Source of the DNA: Baylisascaris procyonis
Lineage: Eukaryota > Nematoda > Chromadorea > Rhabditida > Ascarididae
DNA length: 64,000 bases
Direction of reading: 5' to 3'
NCBI GenBank assembly: GCA_037389465.1
Contig: JAZARR010000179.1
Span: 5,552,501 to 5,616,500, forward strand
The translations under genes were made by a program, and so were the position numbers. The notes under the pieces were generated by a model, which did no database searches, was not told the origin of the DNA, and worked only from the letters and a program-made list of their open reading frames with translations. Below, piece after piece: positions 37,754 to 51,292 of the stretch. Position 1 is the stretch's first letter; each line of letters starts with the position of its first letter.

Positions 37754-40700
37754 AAAGGAAATAAATTTTAGTGCAATTCATTATTAATTAGATAATTGCT
37801 ATGCGCATACATCGATATCACCACATAAAAAATAACTGAGCAAATATATTAAAAATTAGTATGCAAATTAAAATTTGAATAATAAAATTCCAAATTAAAG
37901 TAGTAAAAAGGTATGTTAAGAAATTTTTGCTTATATTGCAGCGTAAATATTGTTCGACGCTATTATCATTGCAAAGCAAGAAGCAACCTGTTTGAGATGC
38001 TAAGATATATTAAAAAAAAAAACTAGTGTATAAAATTTAAGACATACTAGAAATACAACGATTTGAGTCATGATAACAGTGGAATCAAAATAATCTACGC
38101 ATATTTTCCGGAAATGACAAGATTTTGGAATGAAAATCTCCGGAAAAGAAATGACAAATCCTTTGAAGTTCGGAATAGCAGGCGGTGACCCTTTCGCGGA
38201 AGATGACTTTCTAGACGAAGAATTCTTACGGAAGTTTAGAGTAAACAGGATGCTGCCATTTTGCATAAAAGTTCATTGCTGTCATTGAGATGAGACTCCA
38301 TTTTGAATCAAAGACCATTTTGCATAGACGCAAAGAACGCAAAAAGCTCTTCTGAATAGAAGATCCCTTCGAAAGCCGAAAGTGCAACGAAATGTGATAT
38401 TAAATTAATGAGGATATGGCATATTCCGTGAAATATTATCGCAACATTCATAGAAAATATACAGAAAATTAGAATAACATAATATCACCTTTTTAATCTA
38501 AATTGGCATTTTATTCATGAAATTGTATAATAATAATTCAAAAGTAACACAGAAAAATATGCAAAAAATAGCATAAAGGAATAGAACAATAATAATAATG
38601 CAAAAAACTTTCAGATTGTTTGCTGCGAAAAAGTTTTCTTTACTTTCAAATATTACGACCGGAATAAAGCTTAACCACTGTTGACCTCACTGCTCTGTTG
38701 TCATTGCTAATGAAGGTTATCGGGTATCGAAAACCTATTGGAGCAAATGGCGTCACTAGAATATGATGGGAGATTTTTAGCTGCTACTTGGCTTGTTGTG
38801 AAGGAGGAATACGTCTCGATTCCTTGTCTAAGCAAACCACTGAGTCTTTCGTTCTTCGGCGTTCTTGTGCGCAATCGTTAACGTTCCTTTTCTCGTGTCG
38901 GCGAGCTCATTAAACGTAGCCAAACGATCCTACACCGACGATAGGCTTCTGCGTCCTTCAACTCCATCTCTCCTCCCTCTATTTTCATCTAAAGGGTGCG
39001 AGAATGCGATACACTTGTGATATTGGGAAACAGGAGACTTTTGCAGCAACATCATAGGAACATATAAAACACTAAGCAGTAAACAACTCTCCCATTGCGT
39101 GTATACTCATATTCTGAAGTTGCTTGAGGAAAAACACTTCTATCATTTCAAGGTGTGAGAACAACATTGTTGAGGCTTCTTCACAAAAATTGCATAGGAA
39201 TTTCCTCATACTCTCCCATAAAATATTTCAGCGCAACATGTCAATAAATTGCTTTCGATTAAATAGAGTCGCATAGTCCATTGTAGTTTCGCGGATGTAA
39301 TCGATGAAAGAGACTCACGAAATCAACCATAAACTTATGAATTTAACCGAGATGAACTTGTAGCCGAGAATGATGTAGAGTGTACTCTTCCTCTACGTCC
39401 AACTTCGTCTAGAATTTCGCCGAGAACTCGAGGGAACTTCGTCTAGTTGTGAATAAGCAAAATTTCAAAATTAATTGCTAAATTTATTCTTCGTATATTT
39501 CCTACGGTGGCTTAACGAATCACTGTGGCATTTACAAAAATCTCTTTAGCCTATGCGATGAGGTGCTAAGTTGATAAGCCTCTGCAAATAATTACTTGAA
39601 CAAAAATTAGGTCGCTTAGAGAACTCATAGCTGAATTTTTTTTTTCAAAATGCAAGTTGAATAACGCATGTCACCACTACACAAGGCATCGCTTATCGCG
39701 TCTTTTGATAAGTTACCTGTGAAGCATTATTTACGGTTTATTGCATTGAAAATAGCGTTTTCATGAACGAAAAAACCTCATTTCTTTATAAATATTCGGT
39801 GTCTCGCATTAACAGCACTCACTATGAAGAGCGACTACGGCGCTGGCGTGGGCAACAGCTTAGCAAAAAGTAAACAAAGCTTAAGTGGTAGAAAAAAATG
39901 CATCAAACATTTCTGGAAGAGAAATTGTAATATCGAGGTTGGCTGAATTTTAAATATAAAAAAACATTTAGAAGTGAGAAGGTCATAAATGAGATGTTAC
40001 CTCCAGCATTGTAGCAAGGTGTACTGTAATATGCATTATAAAGTTCTGTAGCAAACAAATTTAGTGACCAGATATTCGGCATAATCGTCCTCGTCCAAAG
40101 AAACAGTCCTCTCCGGATGAAAAACTTTTTCCGGGTAAGTAAAAATAGTGGAAGAAGCATCCCTTGTTAATAGCATTAAAGAATCCAATAGATTCTTTTC
40201 AGTGCTGGATGAACTTTGTGCAAACTTTATACAGCTAAAATTTTCACTTATTTCAAAACCATAGTATTTTGTTAATTGCAACGTGAACGTGAATATGCGA
40301 ATATATGCCTCAATCCAATTCGAAATTTATCAAATTGTTCGATTTCGAATCCATCAGCACCGATGGCAATGGATGTCCACCTTTTGACTATTTTCTCGCA
40401 TAAATTGAGTTCCTTCTCTCTTTGCTATTGATCTTCGCAAATATTGACTAATTGCGATTGCCAAACACATATTTATTCACACGCATATTTTTTTTTATTG
40501 CTCCAATGAATTTTTATTGATTTTTGCATTCAATTCTGAATAATCAGTTAGGTAAAAATATCATCTTAAATATTACGTCCAAATTTTCCAAACATTCTCG
40601 GATTTAAATTGAACTATTCGCATAATTCCCCTCATTTATAGAATTGCTCCTCATCTACTGCTTTACGGAGTTTATTCCAGCATCTTGACTCCATTTATTC

Positions 40701-42243
40701 TTCATTTACAAGTAGTAATGCTACATTTCATTCTTGAGTGAAAATTTTTCAACGGATATTCATAGATAGGCTGATTTTTGATCGGGAAAAGTTCCTTTTA
40801 GCATAAAGTATTCCACGAAAATAACTCGAGTGTTTCGAACGATGACAACTTGCGATGTGCACAACACTCAAGACCGTCGAATGATCCTTCATTTTATGAA
40901 TTATTCCGTCCCTCCCCCCACTCCGACTCTCGCACTTACCCCTCCCCCACTCCAGCTAAAAAAGAAAATTCCTCGGTTGATTTTGCGGAAAACTTAGATT
41001 CTAAATATATGACTGCGAAAAATTTATTTCTCAGGCCCGGCGCTCACTTCATCGACCAACTAAACGTTAATAGCGGCCATACAATAGCCCTGATATCGAC
41101 ATTAGATCGCATTCCTACGACCTATCCATTTAGCGTCCCCATGAATTGAGTTTAATTTCTTCGAAAAATTCGTCTGCTAAGCAAGATGAAAGAGATTTCA
41201 TCACTGAGCTCAAAAAATCTGCTGAATTTCGAAGCTGTCATGCATAATGGACTCCAAAAATATTCGCACGTCACAGCAAAAAAAAATTACAATGCAGCAG
41301 CAGCTGCCATTAAATGCCACTAGGCTTCTCGTTAATATATACATGAAGATTCATTAACGCAATGACACTTCAACGGACAAATAGCATATGTTGTTTTAAA
41401 ATAACGTTTAGTCAATACTTTCAAAAAAAAAGATGTCCAAGTTGGTGCAGAGGTTAGAGTTATACTGGCAGAAATGAATCCATAGACAATTTTTTGAATG
41501 CTCAAAAAATACAGGGAAATGTGAGTCCAACCCCAGTTGATCAATGGCATCCTGGAATGGTGACTGACAGGTTATAGTGCCTATCTTTCTATTCCTATAC
41601 GGTGGATTTTGCGAAAATGGGTGCGATAATGGTATAGACGAATGTTACAATTACAACAAATAGAGCCAAACACGTTCGAAGCGAATGTGTCAAGCATTTG
41701 TAGAAGAAAAAACCTCTTCAATAAGGCACCTACCGGAGTGAGTTTGAACGTTTTAATGGCACAGAAAAATAGAAATTTCATAGTTAAGATTTGCATACCA
41801 ATACAAGGGGGTGCTATTGCTCCGCTAATAATATTCGCGCATTAAAAAAATTCTTCGACGACTAGAAATCATTTTCATTTCCGGTGAAAAAATTTCATTA
41901 TAAAAGGTTTTGGTGTAGACAGTCGTGCTCATGAGCAAAAATAGTGGTGCAATACCAGGCGCTAACAGGATGGAATCATGATGCAAAAGGTTGGCACTTT
42001 AGGCGAACAACCGGCTGGCTATAAGGCAATTCAATGATCATTCGGATAGTGATAAAAAATATGGTTCATAAACTAAACATCGATTCAAAAATGCTCGAGT
42101 AGTAAATTACTTAGCGCTATCTCTCCTTCGTTTATTATATGCAATAAAATAATCCTGCTTAGAAATTTTCTTACATTTATAATGGCTTAACTTATAAAAC
42201 AGTCGATCAACTGGAACGAAATCTTGCTAGGAATATTGCCTGG

Positions 42244-42318
42244 AGTATGTGCTAGGGAATGTCGCCTCAGTAGGTGCTAGGAATGTCACATACAGTAGGC
42301 ACTACGAATGTCACCTAC
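42244..42318 (+). repeat. Three tandem copies of a 25-bp unit
   Basis: Units at 42244-42268, 42269-42293 and 42294-42318 share the core AGTAGGTGCTAGGAATGTC, with one to several changes each. A perfect 9-bp inverted repeat (42440-42464) follows 120 bp downstream. No gene context explains it. Confidence 0.85.
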
Positions 42319-42439
42319 AGTAGTAACGTCTTCTCGTAGCTTTATTGATTTGACTGTTGGAACTTTTCTGGACACAAGGAAGCACCCATACCTGAGCAGG
42401 TAGAATAATGCAGCTTAAGCAGAATGAACTTAGATGAAA

Positions 42440-42464
42440 GAGTCTATGCGTCACACATAGACTC
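42440..42464. repeat. Perfect 9-bp stem with 7-base loop
   Basis: GAGTCTATG and CATAGACTC flank a seven-base loop. There is no U-run after it, and factor-independent termination is not expected in this genome. It is a candidate RNA hairpin only. Confidence 0.6.
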
Positions 42465-43741
42465 CGAGTTGTTGACTCGAACTGAATTGCGAAGGAGGCA
42501 AGTTCCTATAGTCGCATTGAAATTCAAGAACTTCCGCCGTAATGCACCTCACTCTCATATTTCGAGCGATGAAGGATTTTATTTCATATGAAGTTTCAAA
42601 AAAAACTTCACATATTTTGTGTTCCATTAATCGTCTTAACGAAACTTTTCTTCATCTCACTGGGCTAAAAGTTTAGCCTATATAGGTGAACTTAAAGGGT
42701 AATAAATCCGCCCCCAGAAGGATCCACAAGAAAATGAAGACAGCTAGGAAGGTCGTTAAGAAAAAAAAACTCCTTTTTGTAAGGTACTCTAATGGGCGTC
42801 ATAGATATGTCAACTAGGAGTTATTAACATCGACATCGAATTCAAGCTTTTCTATAAAAATTTTCTTATAGTCTCCTCGAATTGAATTGGTTGATCAAAC
42901 ACTATTTACAAAGTAATGAAATCCACATTGCTCTTCGCAAAATTCGAATCAGCTGTACTCTAATAAACTGATAGAGGAATGTGACTTTGATGCTTTTCCA
43001 TCAATGACGTCACTCAGTCATGAAATGGCAACTTAAATGAAGTGTTTTCCTTTTACATGTGAAAGAAAACTAAGCATCTTTTTTTGGTCAGTGATCAAAG
43101 TTCGACTAAATTCTTCGCAGAGAAATTGTTTGAAGATTTTTAGCCAAAGAAAAAAAAATAACCAAAAAAGTATCTGAGAAAATTCCAACGGGGAAATTTT
43201 TGAAATATTTTTTAGATATTTTTTAAGGTGTGTGTTTGTTAGTTTTACCTCTTTATAGCGTATTTTTCAATATCAATTGAGAACGAATTGCTTCTTGTTT
43301 TACAACTGAGAAAACTGGGCATTGTTATACATTTTGTTTAAATCAGCATAAAGCATATCACGAGAGCCGCTACTTAGTGCGCTTTTCTATGCGCATTTGC
43401 CGTACTAACCGGTTTCATTAATTATAGAGAAATGATTTGATGCATGCAGTAATGCATACATATTTTAATGTTGGAAGTGGCCATTTATGCAAATCTTTTA
43501 TAAATGAGCATTTTTCCTGACGCGACTGAATCTGAAATACAAGCGAATCGGTGTAAAATGTTAGCTTCCGTACAAGTTACGAGTGCTTTAACTCCCCTCA
43601 ACTCTTCTGAAAACTAAAAACTCATCTTTATGGTTGGTAAAAAATTCACATTGATATGTTGAATAAATATATGCGTCAATTTTTGCAGCTCTAAGTTCGG
43701 CAGTTCTCGAGGTGGAATTACCGTATAGGTAGACCAGAATG

Positions 43742-43806
43742 GCATTTGCATATGCACGTATGCATAATAAGCATTTCCATACACAGGTATGCAGGTATGC
43801 AAATGC
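43742..43806. repeat. Inverted octamer-like repeat
   Basis: GCATTTGCATA (43742-43752) and its reverse complement TATGCAAATGC (43796-43806) flank 43 bases that hold further TATGCA words. ATTTGCAT is the POU-domain octamer, so a pair of binding sites is possible, but the word is common throughout this window. Confidence 0.5.
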
Positions 43807-45509
43807 AAAATAATCGTTTATAACAAGCGAAGAATTGCGCACGAAGACTTGGCAACATTTGCGATTGTTTCCATTAGGCTAACCAGCATCAAAGATTGCG
43901 AAAAAATGACGAAACATCGGCATGAAAGCATTCATATTCGAATATGATCGCTAGATGCAACCGCATCGATCGCAGAGGGGATGTAAATTCTGTGGTATCT
44001 TCAAATTAGCATGACGTCATCGGAATTTGGTATACACACGGTTAAAAGTCTCTGCGAAGTTAAGATAGGATGTGATAGTTTTCATGCACTTCTGCGTCGA
44101 AATCAACGAAGAAATGACCACACAGATATAGACGCATACGCATATAAACAAAGATAATCTGTGCATTATGCGCTTGAAAGTATGAATTGATGAAAAAGCA
44201 ATGGAAGAAACAGTAACAATAAAGTTCCCGCATGCAGTTTTTTTTTTTTTAAATCAGTCACCATCTACAGAAAAATCCATTCATCCAGTATTGTCCACTT
44301 ATGGTCATTTTTTGGCAATTCTGTCATTAGTAAATCTTTTTTAAGCATGGTTGGATCAATTCAGTTGAATTAACTCGGACTTCCTAACAATAAATCGAGA
44401 CGTTCGCTTAAGGAAGCTCGCGTAAATTTTTCTCATCTAATTGTACAAAAAAACCGTTTCCTGCAAAATTCCAATTTCAATGTATTGCATGCTATAATCG
44501 AAAGAATTGCCAAATTGCGCAAATATGTGCATTGCGATATACTATGTGCATTTGTCAGTCTTGAGAAATTGCGATATTCATCGAAATATAAACTTAAATA
44601 CGCTTTTAAACTTAAGGCATCGGATGTGCAGTCATCAACGATGGATTGCTCAATGAATATCAGAAGATTATTAATGCGCAAACGAAAAACGAATCTTTCA
44701 TAAGCACGCAATTATAATCCAAAATTTTCGCTGCATGCAAAAATGATCACTTGAAAGTCTCCTCAACGAATGTGCTAATATTTGCTGATAGAAAATGTTT
44801 AGTGGGGCGGAGAAAAAACGATTGAAAAATATTTCCCAAGTTTCGTTATTTCAGCTAGATAGATTGAAATATCTTAACATGAAGATGGAGAGATTTAAAA
44901 ATGCATATGTGGGATGATGTTCTCTTTGAAAAAATTGATGCCTATTCACTGCCTATATGACCACTTGTTCCATTGATATTGTTATTGCAACAATTCTAGT
45001 TACAGATTCACATAATGTGCAGCTATAAACGCAAAATTATGTCAATAATAAAAATAATCCTTCTTAAAAGCTGGAAATTTGTTGAATTTTTCATATGCAA
45101 AATTAGCTGCTAAACATTCAAAAAAAAAAACATACTCATAAGCTTGCCAAACTATAGAAGCATTTTTTTTAAACGATGAAGTGTGATTACCCATGTAAAG
45201 GGCAAGAGGTGGTGCAATTTCTTGATTCGTTGGTGCCTTTTTTTGTGACACTGTTGACGAAATGAGATGAGGGAAAGGGCTTTGGCCATTCTATAGATCT
45301 GATGTTGCCCTACGGTAAGATTGGATTTTGTGGCATAAACATGAAGAAAGCGATCATGGATGCCCTGATACGTTATCTTTCAGCAACATTCATTAATTCA
45401 ATCATATACGAGGTAATCTTGCAGTTAAGATAGACTTTATTTCATGTTAAACATCACATCACATTTCAAATCACCAGTAATATAAAAATGGAAAATTTCA
45501 GTGGAAGAA

Positions 45510-46050
45510 AACTGTAGTAGATCAACTGCTTTCGGGCAGAGCAGAGAAGCAATGACTATAGAACAGAACAAACTCCCTAAACATTTCCTGGCCAAGAGTC
45601 GGAGCTTATAAAACAGAGGGTGTTAGCTTACAGGAAAAAGTATGCTTCTGGTTGTCTACAGAGGTGTCGTCTTAGCGAGGGTCTGTTAGGACCTTAGCGG
45701 TTCGCTGTCAGACCGCCAAGTGGCTTGGATGTGAGGAATCCCCGGTGCTCGTCGGTGCGAAGTCGGCACTATTCGTGCCAAGGTTGTGTCGGAGCTAGGA
45801 CCCCCTCTCCAGCCTCTTTCCTGCAGTCATGTTATCCCCCTGCCGTCGCTGTTGTTGATTTTACAGGCTTAATAAAAGCATATAAACTTTTATCTTCTTA
45901 CCAGATTACACAGTATCTGGTCGATCCTCGAAACAGAAGGAATTTGCGCATCATAAAGGGGCGAATCAAGGGTGAAGGGACAACACAGGGACCCAACGCT
46001 CTTACAGCAGTTTCCATGATGTTTAAATTCACTTCCTGTGCAAACGCATA
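45510..46050 (+). mobile_element. GC-richer segment resembling a solo LTR
   Basis: The base composition is close to even over about 500 bp in AT-rich surroundings. It has a TATAAAA (about 45607-45613), then about 260 bp later AATAAA inside TTAATAAAAGC (about 45868), the order expected for U3-R-U5. A TGG-led sequence (about 45918) could be the start of a primer site. I could not fix TG...CA ends or a target duplication, and it is unlike the 50.5 kb LTR. It could instead be an unrelated retroelement fragment. Confidence 0.35.
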
Positions 46051-48313
46051 GAGGATGAAATTATTTAATGCCTTTGCAGCTTCTGCAAAATGACATTATT
46101 TGCATCGTTTAGTCAGCAAATGCATTTGAACTTTTAAATAGTCTTTCGAAAACATATTGCAAATATTAATTAAAATACTCTCAATGGAGTGTATTTTTTG
46201 TGCAATAGAATTTAAATTTAATGAGCAATGAAGTTATTCCAAGCCAAAGAAAGAATCAATGAGAACGCTAACGATTTGAATCAACGATAGCAATCGTTGC
46301 GACCTTAATCGCTCTCAATCATATTTGAATAAATATCTCACTTTCTTTTTTTTTCGAAAATTTTTAAGTTCATTTTTTCCGGACGTTTGATTGAGAGACT
46401 AACAAAAAGTCGAAATTGATGGAAGTCAAAATTGGCAGGTAAAAATAGCTTGAAACCGTCTTTTTTAAGTGAGTCGCAAATGATGAGCTTTTTAGCCGAA
46501 TGCTTTGTTAGGTTCAGGCACTTCTGCTGGCCCCACCATCCAATCAGCGTTCAGTCCATAAGCATATCCGATCGGTGATAGATGGATGGAGGATAATAAC
46601 AAAAACTTTGTTCACAGGAAATAAGCTAGGAAAACATCCCAAATGTTAAAGGGCGACGACCTATATGTCGAAAAACCAACAGTCGGTTGAAGATTACAAA
46701 AGCCAAATGTTTCGATATTAAGCTTATGCGGAAATAAAAAGCAAACTTGTAAACCGGATGGACGAGCGATCTGAAGGTATTGGATTCACCGGTCTTTATT
46801 TCCTTGCTTCCCTCCTTCCAGGCCGATCGACGGATGTTTCATCATTGCTCTCATTCTCTCCAATTTTGAAACCCCCACATACTTTTTAAAATTTTTTTTG
46901 AAATGTGCCTTTAGCATTCCTCATGATCGAATTACGTTCAATAAAGCGGAAGGAAATCACGGTATATTACCATGGAAAAATTTTAGTCCTTGTCAGGATG
47001 TAAGGAAGAAAAAACAGTAAGAAATATATTATAATTTATCTCAGAAATTCGACGTTCATATGGGAAAGTAACCAATTGAGGATTTTCAGTGTTGTTTTTT
47101 TTTATTACAGCGGTAATAAAAGAAAATTTCCGTCGGAAATATTAGTATTAGCATACGAATGCAATCATTGTGCCTAGTATAGGTGGTACGACTTAAGACT
47201 GTACACTAGAGCGATGAAGTGAGTCAATGATTGAGCGACACAGAGGTGATTTTTGTAAAGATAGTTGATGGAGTGGAAGAAGAGGGTGATATGTGTTCGA
47301 AAATCTGATCGTGTACTACCAAATTTTTCCGATAGAGCATTTTTGAGGATAGATGAAGGTTGTATGCGATATAGCCTCATAGTAACCTTCTCTGTCATGC
47401 TCTATCGTTGAAAGGATTTGAAAACGTGTTAAGTGCCCTATTTAAGCATAACCTTTTCTTGATTTGAAAGGAATTTTGGAGCGACCTAGAAAGCTGATGA
47501 AATGATATAATGGGATGGGGGCGAACGTGGGGGAATGGGGAATCAGAATAACGACTCTTCGGAGCCGAAAATATTCTCATTGCGAAAAGCGATCGTTTCG
47601 CTATAGGCGAGGAGCTTAAATTGCATAAATCACGTCAATTTCACCAACAACATTCGCTATTCGAATGATAATAGGTGAGAATTAAACGCGGAAACTTATA
47701 TTTAACGAATACGAAATCATATTGCTCTATGAAATTAAATACGAAATGAATGGACTTTAAATAACTAATCAAAATTCTTTATTTAGTTGTTTGATGAGAT
47801 TCGCAAACGATTTGAATATATTATATATTGGATGTCACGCAATGATAGCAATTCACTTATTGCTTAAAATTTTAGGTATTTTCCTTGACTAGTGTGCACT
47901 TATTTCTATAAAAATTTTCGAGCAGTTGCAGAAATAAATCAAACATATTTTCGTTGAAACGAATATTTGTCGATAGTATTGTTCATTGAGTGCTTTATTG
48001 CGATGCATTCAGAACGTAAATATGGGAATTTAAAAAAAGCTGGCTTGAAAATTCAATATATCCGCATGTAAAGGAAAACTACAAAAGATGACAATATACG
48101 CATCAGTTTTGATCTTTTATGAATGAAGATTGCGTGATACGATCAATTCAGCAACAGTGAAATCTATAAATAGAGAGAAATTGCAGTAAAAAGCGAATAT
48201 GCAATATTTCAATCGAAAAATAAAACCATTGCAAAAGATAGTCAGGAATGTAGGTAGCATTGACGAATATGAATGTGAAGTAGTATAAAAGTTGAAAAAA
48301 GTGCAACAAATTG

Positions 48314-48455
<142 letters not shown>

Positions 48456-50543
48456 CATCGAAACATACAACTTTCTTGCCGCTTTATGAAAGAATCTGTA
48501 TAAAATACAGGTAAATATATAGTAGTAATACCTTTGACTGAAAAAAATGCCGCAAATTATAGCGAAATAAGCCGCATTCACGCTTTCTTAATTTTTCAAA
48601 GAAATATTGTCTAATATGCATTTCCAGAGCGATAAACGAACGCTTGACGACTGCATCGCTCGTTAACAATTCTATGCCAGTATTATGATAGCACATTCAC
48701 CATGATATTTATATTCTAAATAACAAAAATTTTTTTAAAATTTTTCCATCATTATCTTTCGCCCTTTCTTCACGCGCAGTTTAATGTTCGATGAACAGAT
48801 GCCTTTTTTTAAGTACTGAGGACTGCCCAGGCGACGAATTTCAATGAAAATACAGTGATGTACGGCCGTTTAACTTAATGCAATTTTACAACTTTAGCTA
48901 AGTGATTTGAAGTTTCTACGCATTAGAAGTATTTCAGGACAACTGAAACTTTTCTTTGGATGGAAACTAAAGAAGTATTGTATAGCGAAACGCTGAAGTT
49001 GTGGTCAATATTTCATGGGATCGGATGCTCAAATTACCGAAAACGGAGATACGAGCAAGAGGTCGTGATCATCCTGCCCTCACAGTTATTGGCTATGGTT
49101 GTGATCATCTGATGGTACTATGTGTATTTGGAGAAACTATTAGGTGAGAACATTGAAAGCCTACTGAAAACCTGAATAAACGAAAATCACGCTCAAGCTT
49201 CAGCTAAATTATCTCCTTATTAACATTTTTTTTACTTCGATGCCAGTTCCGACGTATAATTGATGCCAGATCCTTCTACACATATAACGGTCGAAGAGAA
49301 TTGATGAGATGCGCAAAGGAGACGCACCAGGTCATATAAAAAGAAACGACTGTCTAGATATGCTTGAATTTTATTATACACAATAATTTGTAGAAAGATT
49401 CAATTACAGTCATTAATAACCATATGAGGAGACTTTACACTCTCTAGAAAGAATCATATATTCGTATTGAAAGTGAAATTTTCTCTTCAGTTTTTTATGT
49501 CACAATTTGAAAAATTAGGCAATAAGTACGCTCGCGCTGCGAAAACCTTTGTAAAATACCAATTCGATCACACATTTTAAAAACGGTGATTTTTGGAACA
49601 AGCTTAATTTTAGTTACATGAATACGGATGTTTTCGATAAACCTAGGAAATATGATTCACCTGTGCTTACGACAGGTGAAAAGAATTGCGAGCTCATTCA
49701 TTACCGGATCGGCGCGCTAATCTATTCAATGATTCAGTAGTCGTTGCGGAACACTACGTGAAAATTTATTAGAGCTATTTCCGGCTGTCACGCTCAGCCG
49801 TATCAATTTTATTATTATGCAAGAGCTTTTTGGTGAAAATTTTGTTGGAAAATTTGATAAGGGATTTTTTTAAAAATGAATACTAAAGCATCTTTAAAGA
49901 ACGTTTGCAGATGAAAAACGTTTTTCAACGCTTATTTCAATTTAATATTGAAAAATTTTTAAAAGTTAAAAAAGTTTTAACGCGGAATACAGAGAGCCGT
50001 GCTAAGAAGATGTAATCAACTACGAGTTATTCTTAGATGAAATATTATTTCCTGGCTGCTATCGAAATTCAAGTGAAATTTTCAAATAGTTCTCATCGAG
50101 TTATCATTAGCTATTTGCAATTCTAAAACAGCATTCATCTAATGCAAATTTTATAGCAATTATTTGCAAACGAATCTGTGGATTTAAGAAATATTCGCAC
50201 ACATGAAAAATTGTATGATGAAAAATAATTTTCTTGAACGTAGATATTTTGAGTGTAAATCGAAATCATATTCACTCAAAATTATATTCAATTTAATTTT
50301 CATCTGCGATTTAATATGGGGCTTATCGGATTGGATCACTTCTTATATTAAACTAGAAGTAAGCGCCACTTACCGTGCTACGATATTCTATCCGAGGCAT
50401 TACTAGAAGGGAGCAAAAAAGAGCAATTTCAATAAGATGAAATCTCGAACACAAATGCTAGAAAGAGAACTAGACGAAAGTTAAGAAAAATGAAACGCCT
50501 AGAAGTAGAAGCGCATCGATAACGTGCTAAAAGGTCGCGGAAT

Positions 50544-50548
50544 CCAAA
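50544..50548 (+). repeat. Target-site duplication, left copy (CCAAA)
   Basis: Five bases directly before the 5' LTR, repeated at 59111-59115. Five bp is the usual duplication size for BEL/Pao integration. The inferred empty site joins the left flank to AGTTCAATC after a single CCAAA. Confidence 0.93.
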
Positions 50549-50778
50549 TGTCGCGAATAGCGAGTGCATGCATGAAGGCTCATGCCGTCATGGCGACTCG
50601 CTGGCGCCGCTGAATAGCAAAAGACGGTCAGCCGTCTCAGCGGCGCCAGCTAAGATGGACAGCCGATGCATCAGCACCGGAAACGGAACGATGCTAAAAG
50701 GAATCATGGCCCACAAAAAGAGGCGTGAGACCGTATCGGAAAGGGCCAACGTAATGGAAGGCGGAGTTGCGCAAAGGG

Positions 50779-50785
50779 ATATAAG
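50779..50785 (+). promoter_or_regulatory. LTR TATA box (ATATAAG)
   Basis: GGGATATAAGCAGCCC is the only good TATA-like box in this GC-rich LTR. Transcription would be expected to start about 25-30 bp on, just before the 29-bp repeats, which would place the repeats in R/U5. The same sequence occurs in the 3' LTR at 58719-58725. Confidence 0.6.
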
Positions 50786-50852
50786 CAGCCCAAGCTCAAC
50801 TCCGCCATTCGCTTGCTAGCCATCGGCCACTTAGTGGCCTTCACGCTTCGCC

Positions 50853-51110
50853 CGCACTGCCTTCAACAGTACGTCGTCTCCAACAGTGCCTTCAACAGTA
50901 CGTCGTCTCCAACAGTGCCTTCAACAGTACGTCGTCTCCAACAGTGCCTTCAACAGTACGTCGTCTCCAACAGTGCCTTCAACAGTACGTCGTCTCCAAC
51001 AGTGCCTTCAACAGTACGTCGTCTCCAACAGTGCCTTCAACAGTACGTCGTCTCCAACAGTGCCTTCAACAATACGTCGTCTCCAACATCACCTTCAACG
51101 GAACGTCGCC
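50853..51110 (+). repeat. Eight 29-bp tandem repeats in the 5' LTR
   Basis: Each unit contains CCTTCAACAGTACGTCGTC followed by TCCAACAGTG. Eight complete GTACGTCGTCTCCAACA-type units are followed by a degenerate partial ninth (ACCTTCAACGGAACGTCGCC). Because 29 is not a multiple of three, successive units are read in successive frames. All three forward frames stay open across the array. Confidence 0.95.
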
Positions 51111-51206
51111 TTCGGTCGTCAACAGCAGTGCTCCGTTCTCGTGCGCCTGCCATCGTCTTGTTTTCGTTCTATACTGATTCCGCATCAGCGTGATCTACTA
51201 CTGAAC

Positions 51207-51212
51207 GTGAGT
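51207..51212 (+). promoter_or_regulatory. Candidate splice donor in the LTR (GTGAGT)
   Basis: AACGTGAGTATT matches a strong donor consensus and lies 86 bp before the polyprotein ATG. In elements with an envelope-like region such a leader donor could make a subgenomic mRNA. No matching acceptor before the envelope-like region was established. Confidence 0.35.
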
Positions 51213-51257
51213 ATTTTGCAACCCTTGCAAACATAATTTTTTCACTCGTTCAGTACA

Positions 51258-51271
51258 TGGGGGCTCAAGCC
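51258..51271 (+). other. Primer-binding site
   Basis: TGGGGGCTCAAGCC follows the LTR end with no gap and starts with TGG, as expected for pairing with a tRNA CCA end. Its first nine bases, TGGGGGCTC, equal the start of the known tRNA-Pro primer site of murine gammaretroviruses. Beyond base nine the match is not confirmed, so the tRNA-Pro assignment is tentative. Confidence 0.75.
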
Positions 51272-51292
51272 AAAGCGTAACCGTGAGCACCA

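Larger units (their letters stand above)
50549..51257 (+). repeat. 5' LTR (709 bp)
   Basis: It begins TGTCGCGAATAGC and ends CGTTCAGTACA. U3 carries a TATA box and is open in the polyprotein frame as well. The centre holds eight 29-bp repeats, against five in the 3' LTR. A strong donor-like GTGAGT lies 50 bp from the end. Against the 3' LTR there is one clear base change (50586 C versus T), and one unusual base inside the last repeat unit (51072). Confidence 0.97.

Noticed and set aside
38000..38266. Possible extra 5' exon of the GPCR
   Set aside because: The gene already has a start codon with a leader acceptor eight bases upstream; this frame has no signal or conserved block.
39903..40281. 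Two overlapping minus-strand frames
   Set aside because: An acidic stretch looked protein-like, but there is no motif and no consistent exon pairing.
50853..51110. 29-bp repeat array as a CRISPR-like array
   Set aside because: Units are contiguous with no unique spacers, inside an LTR of a eukaryotic element.
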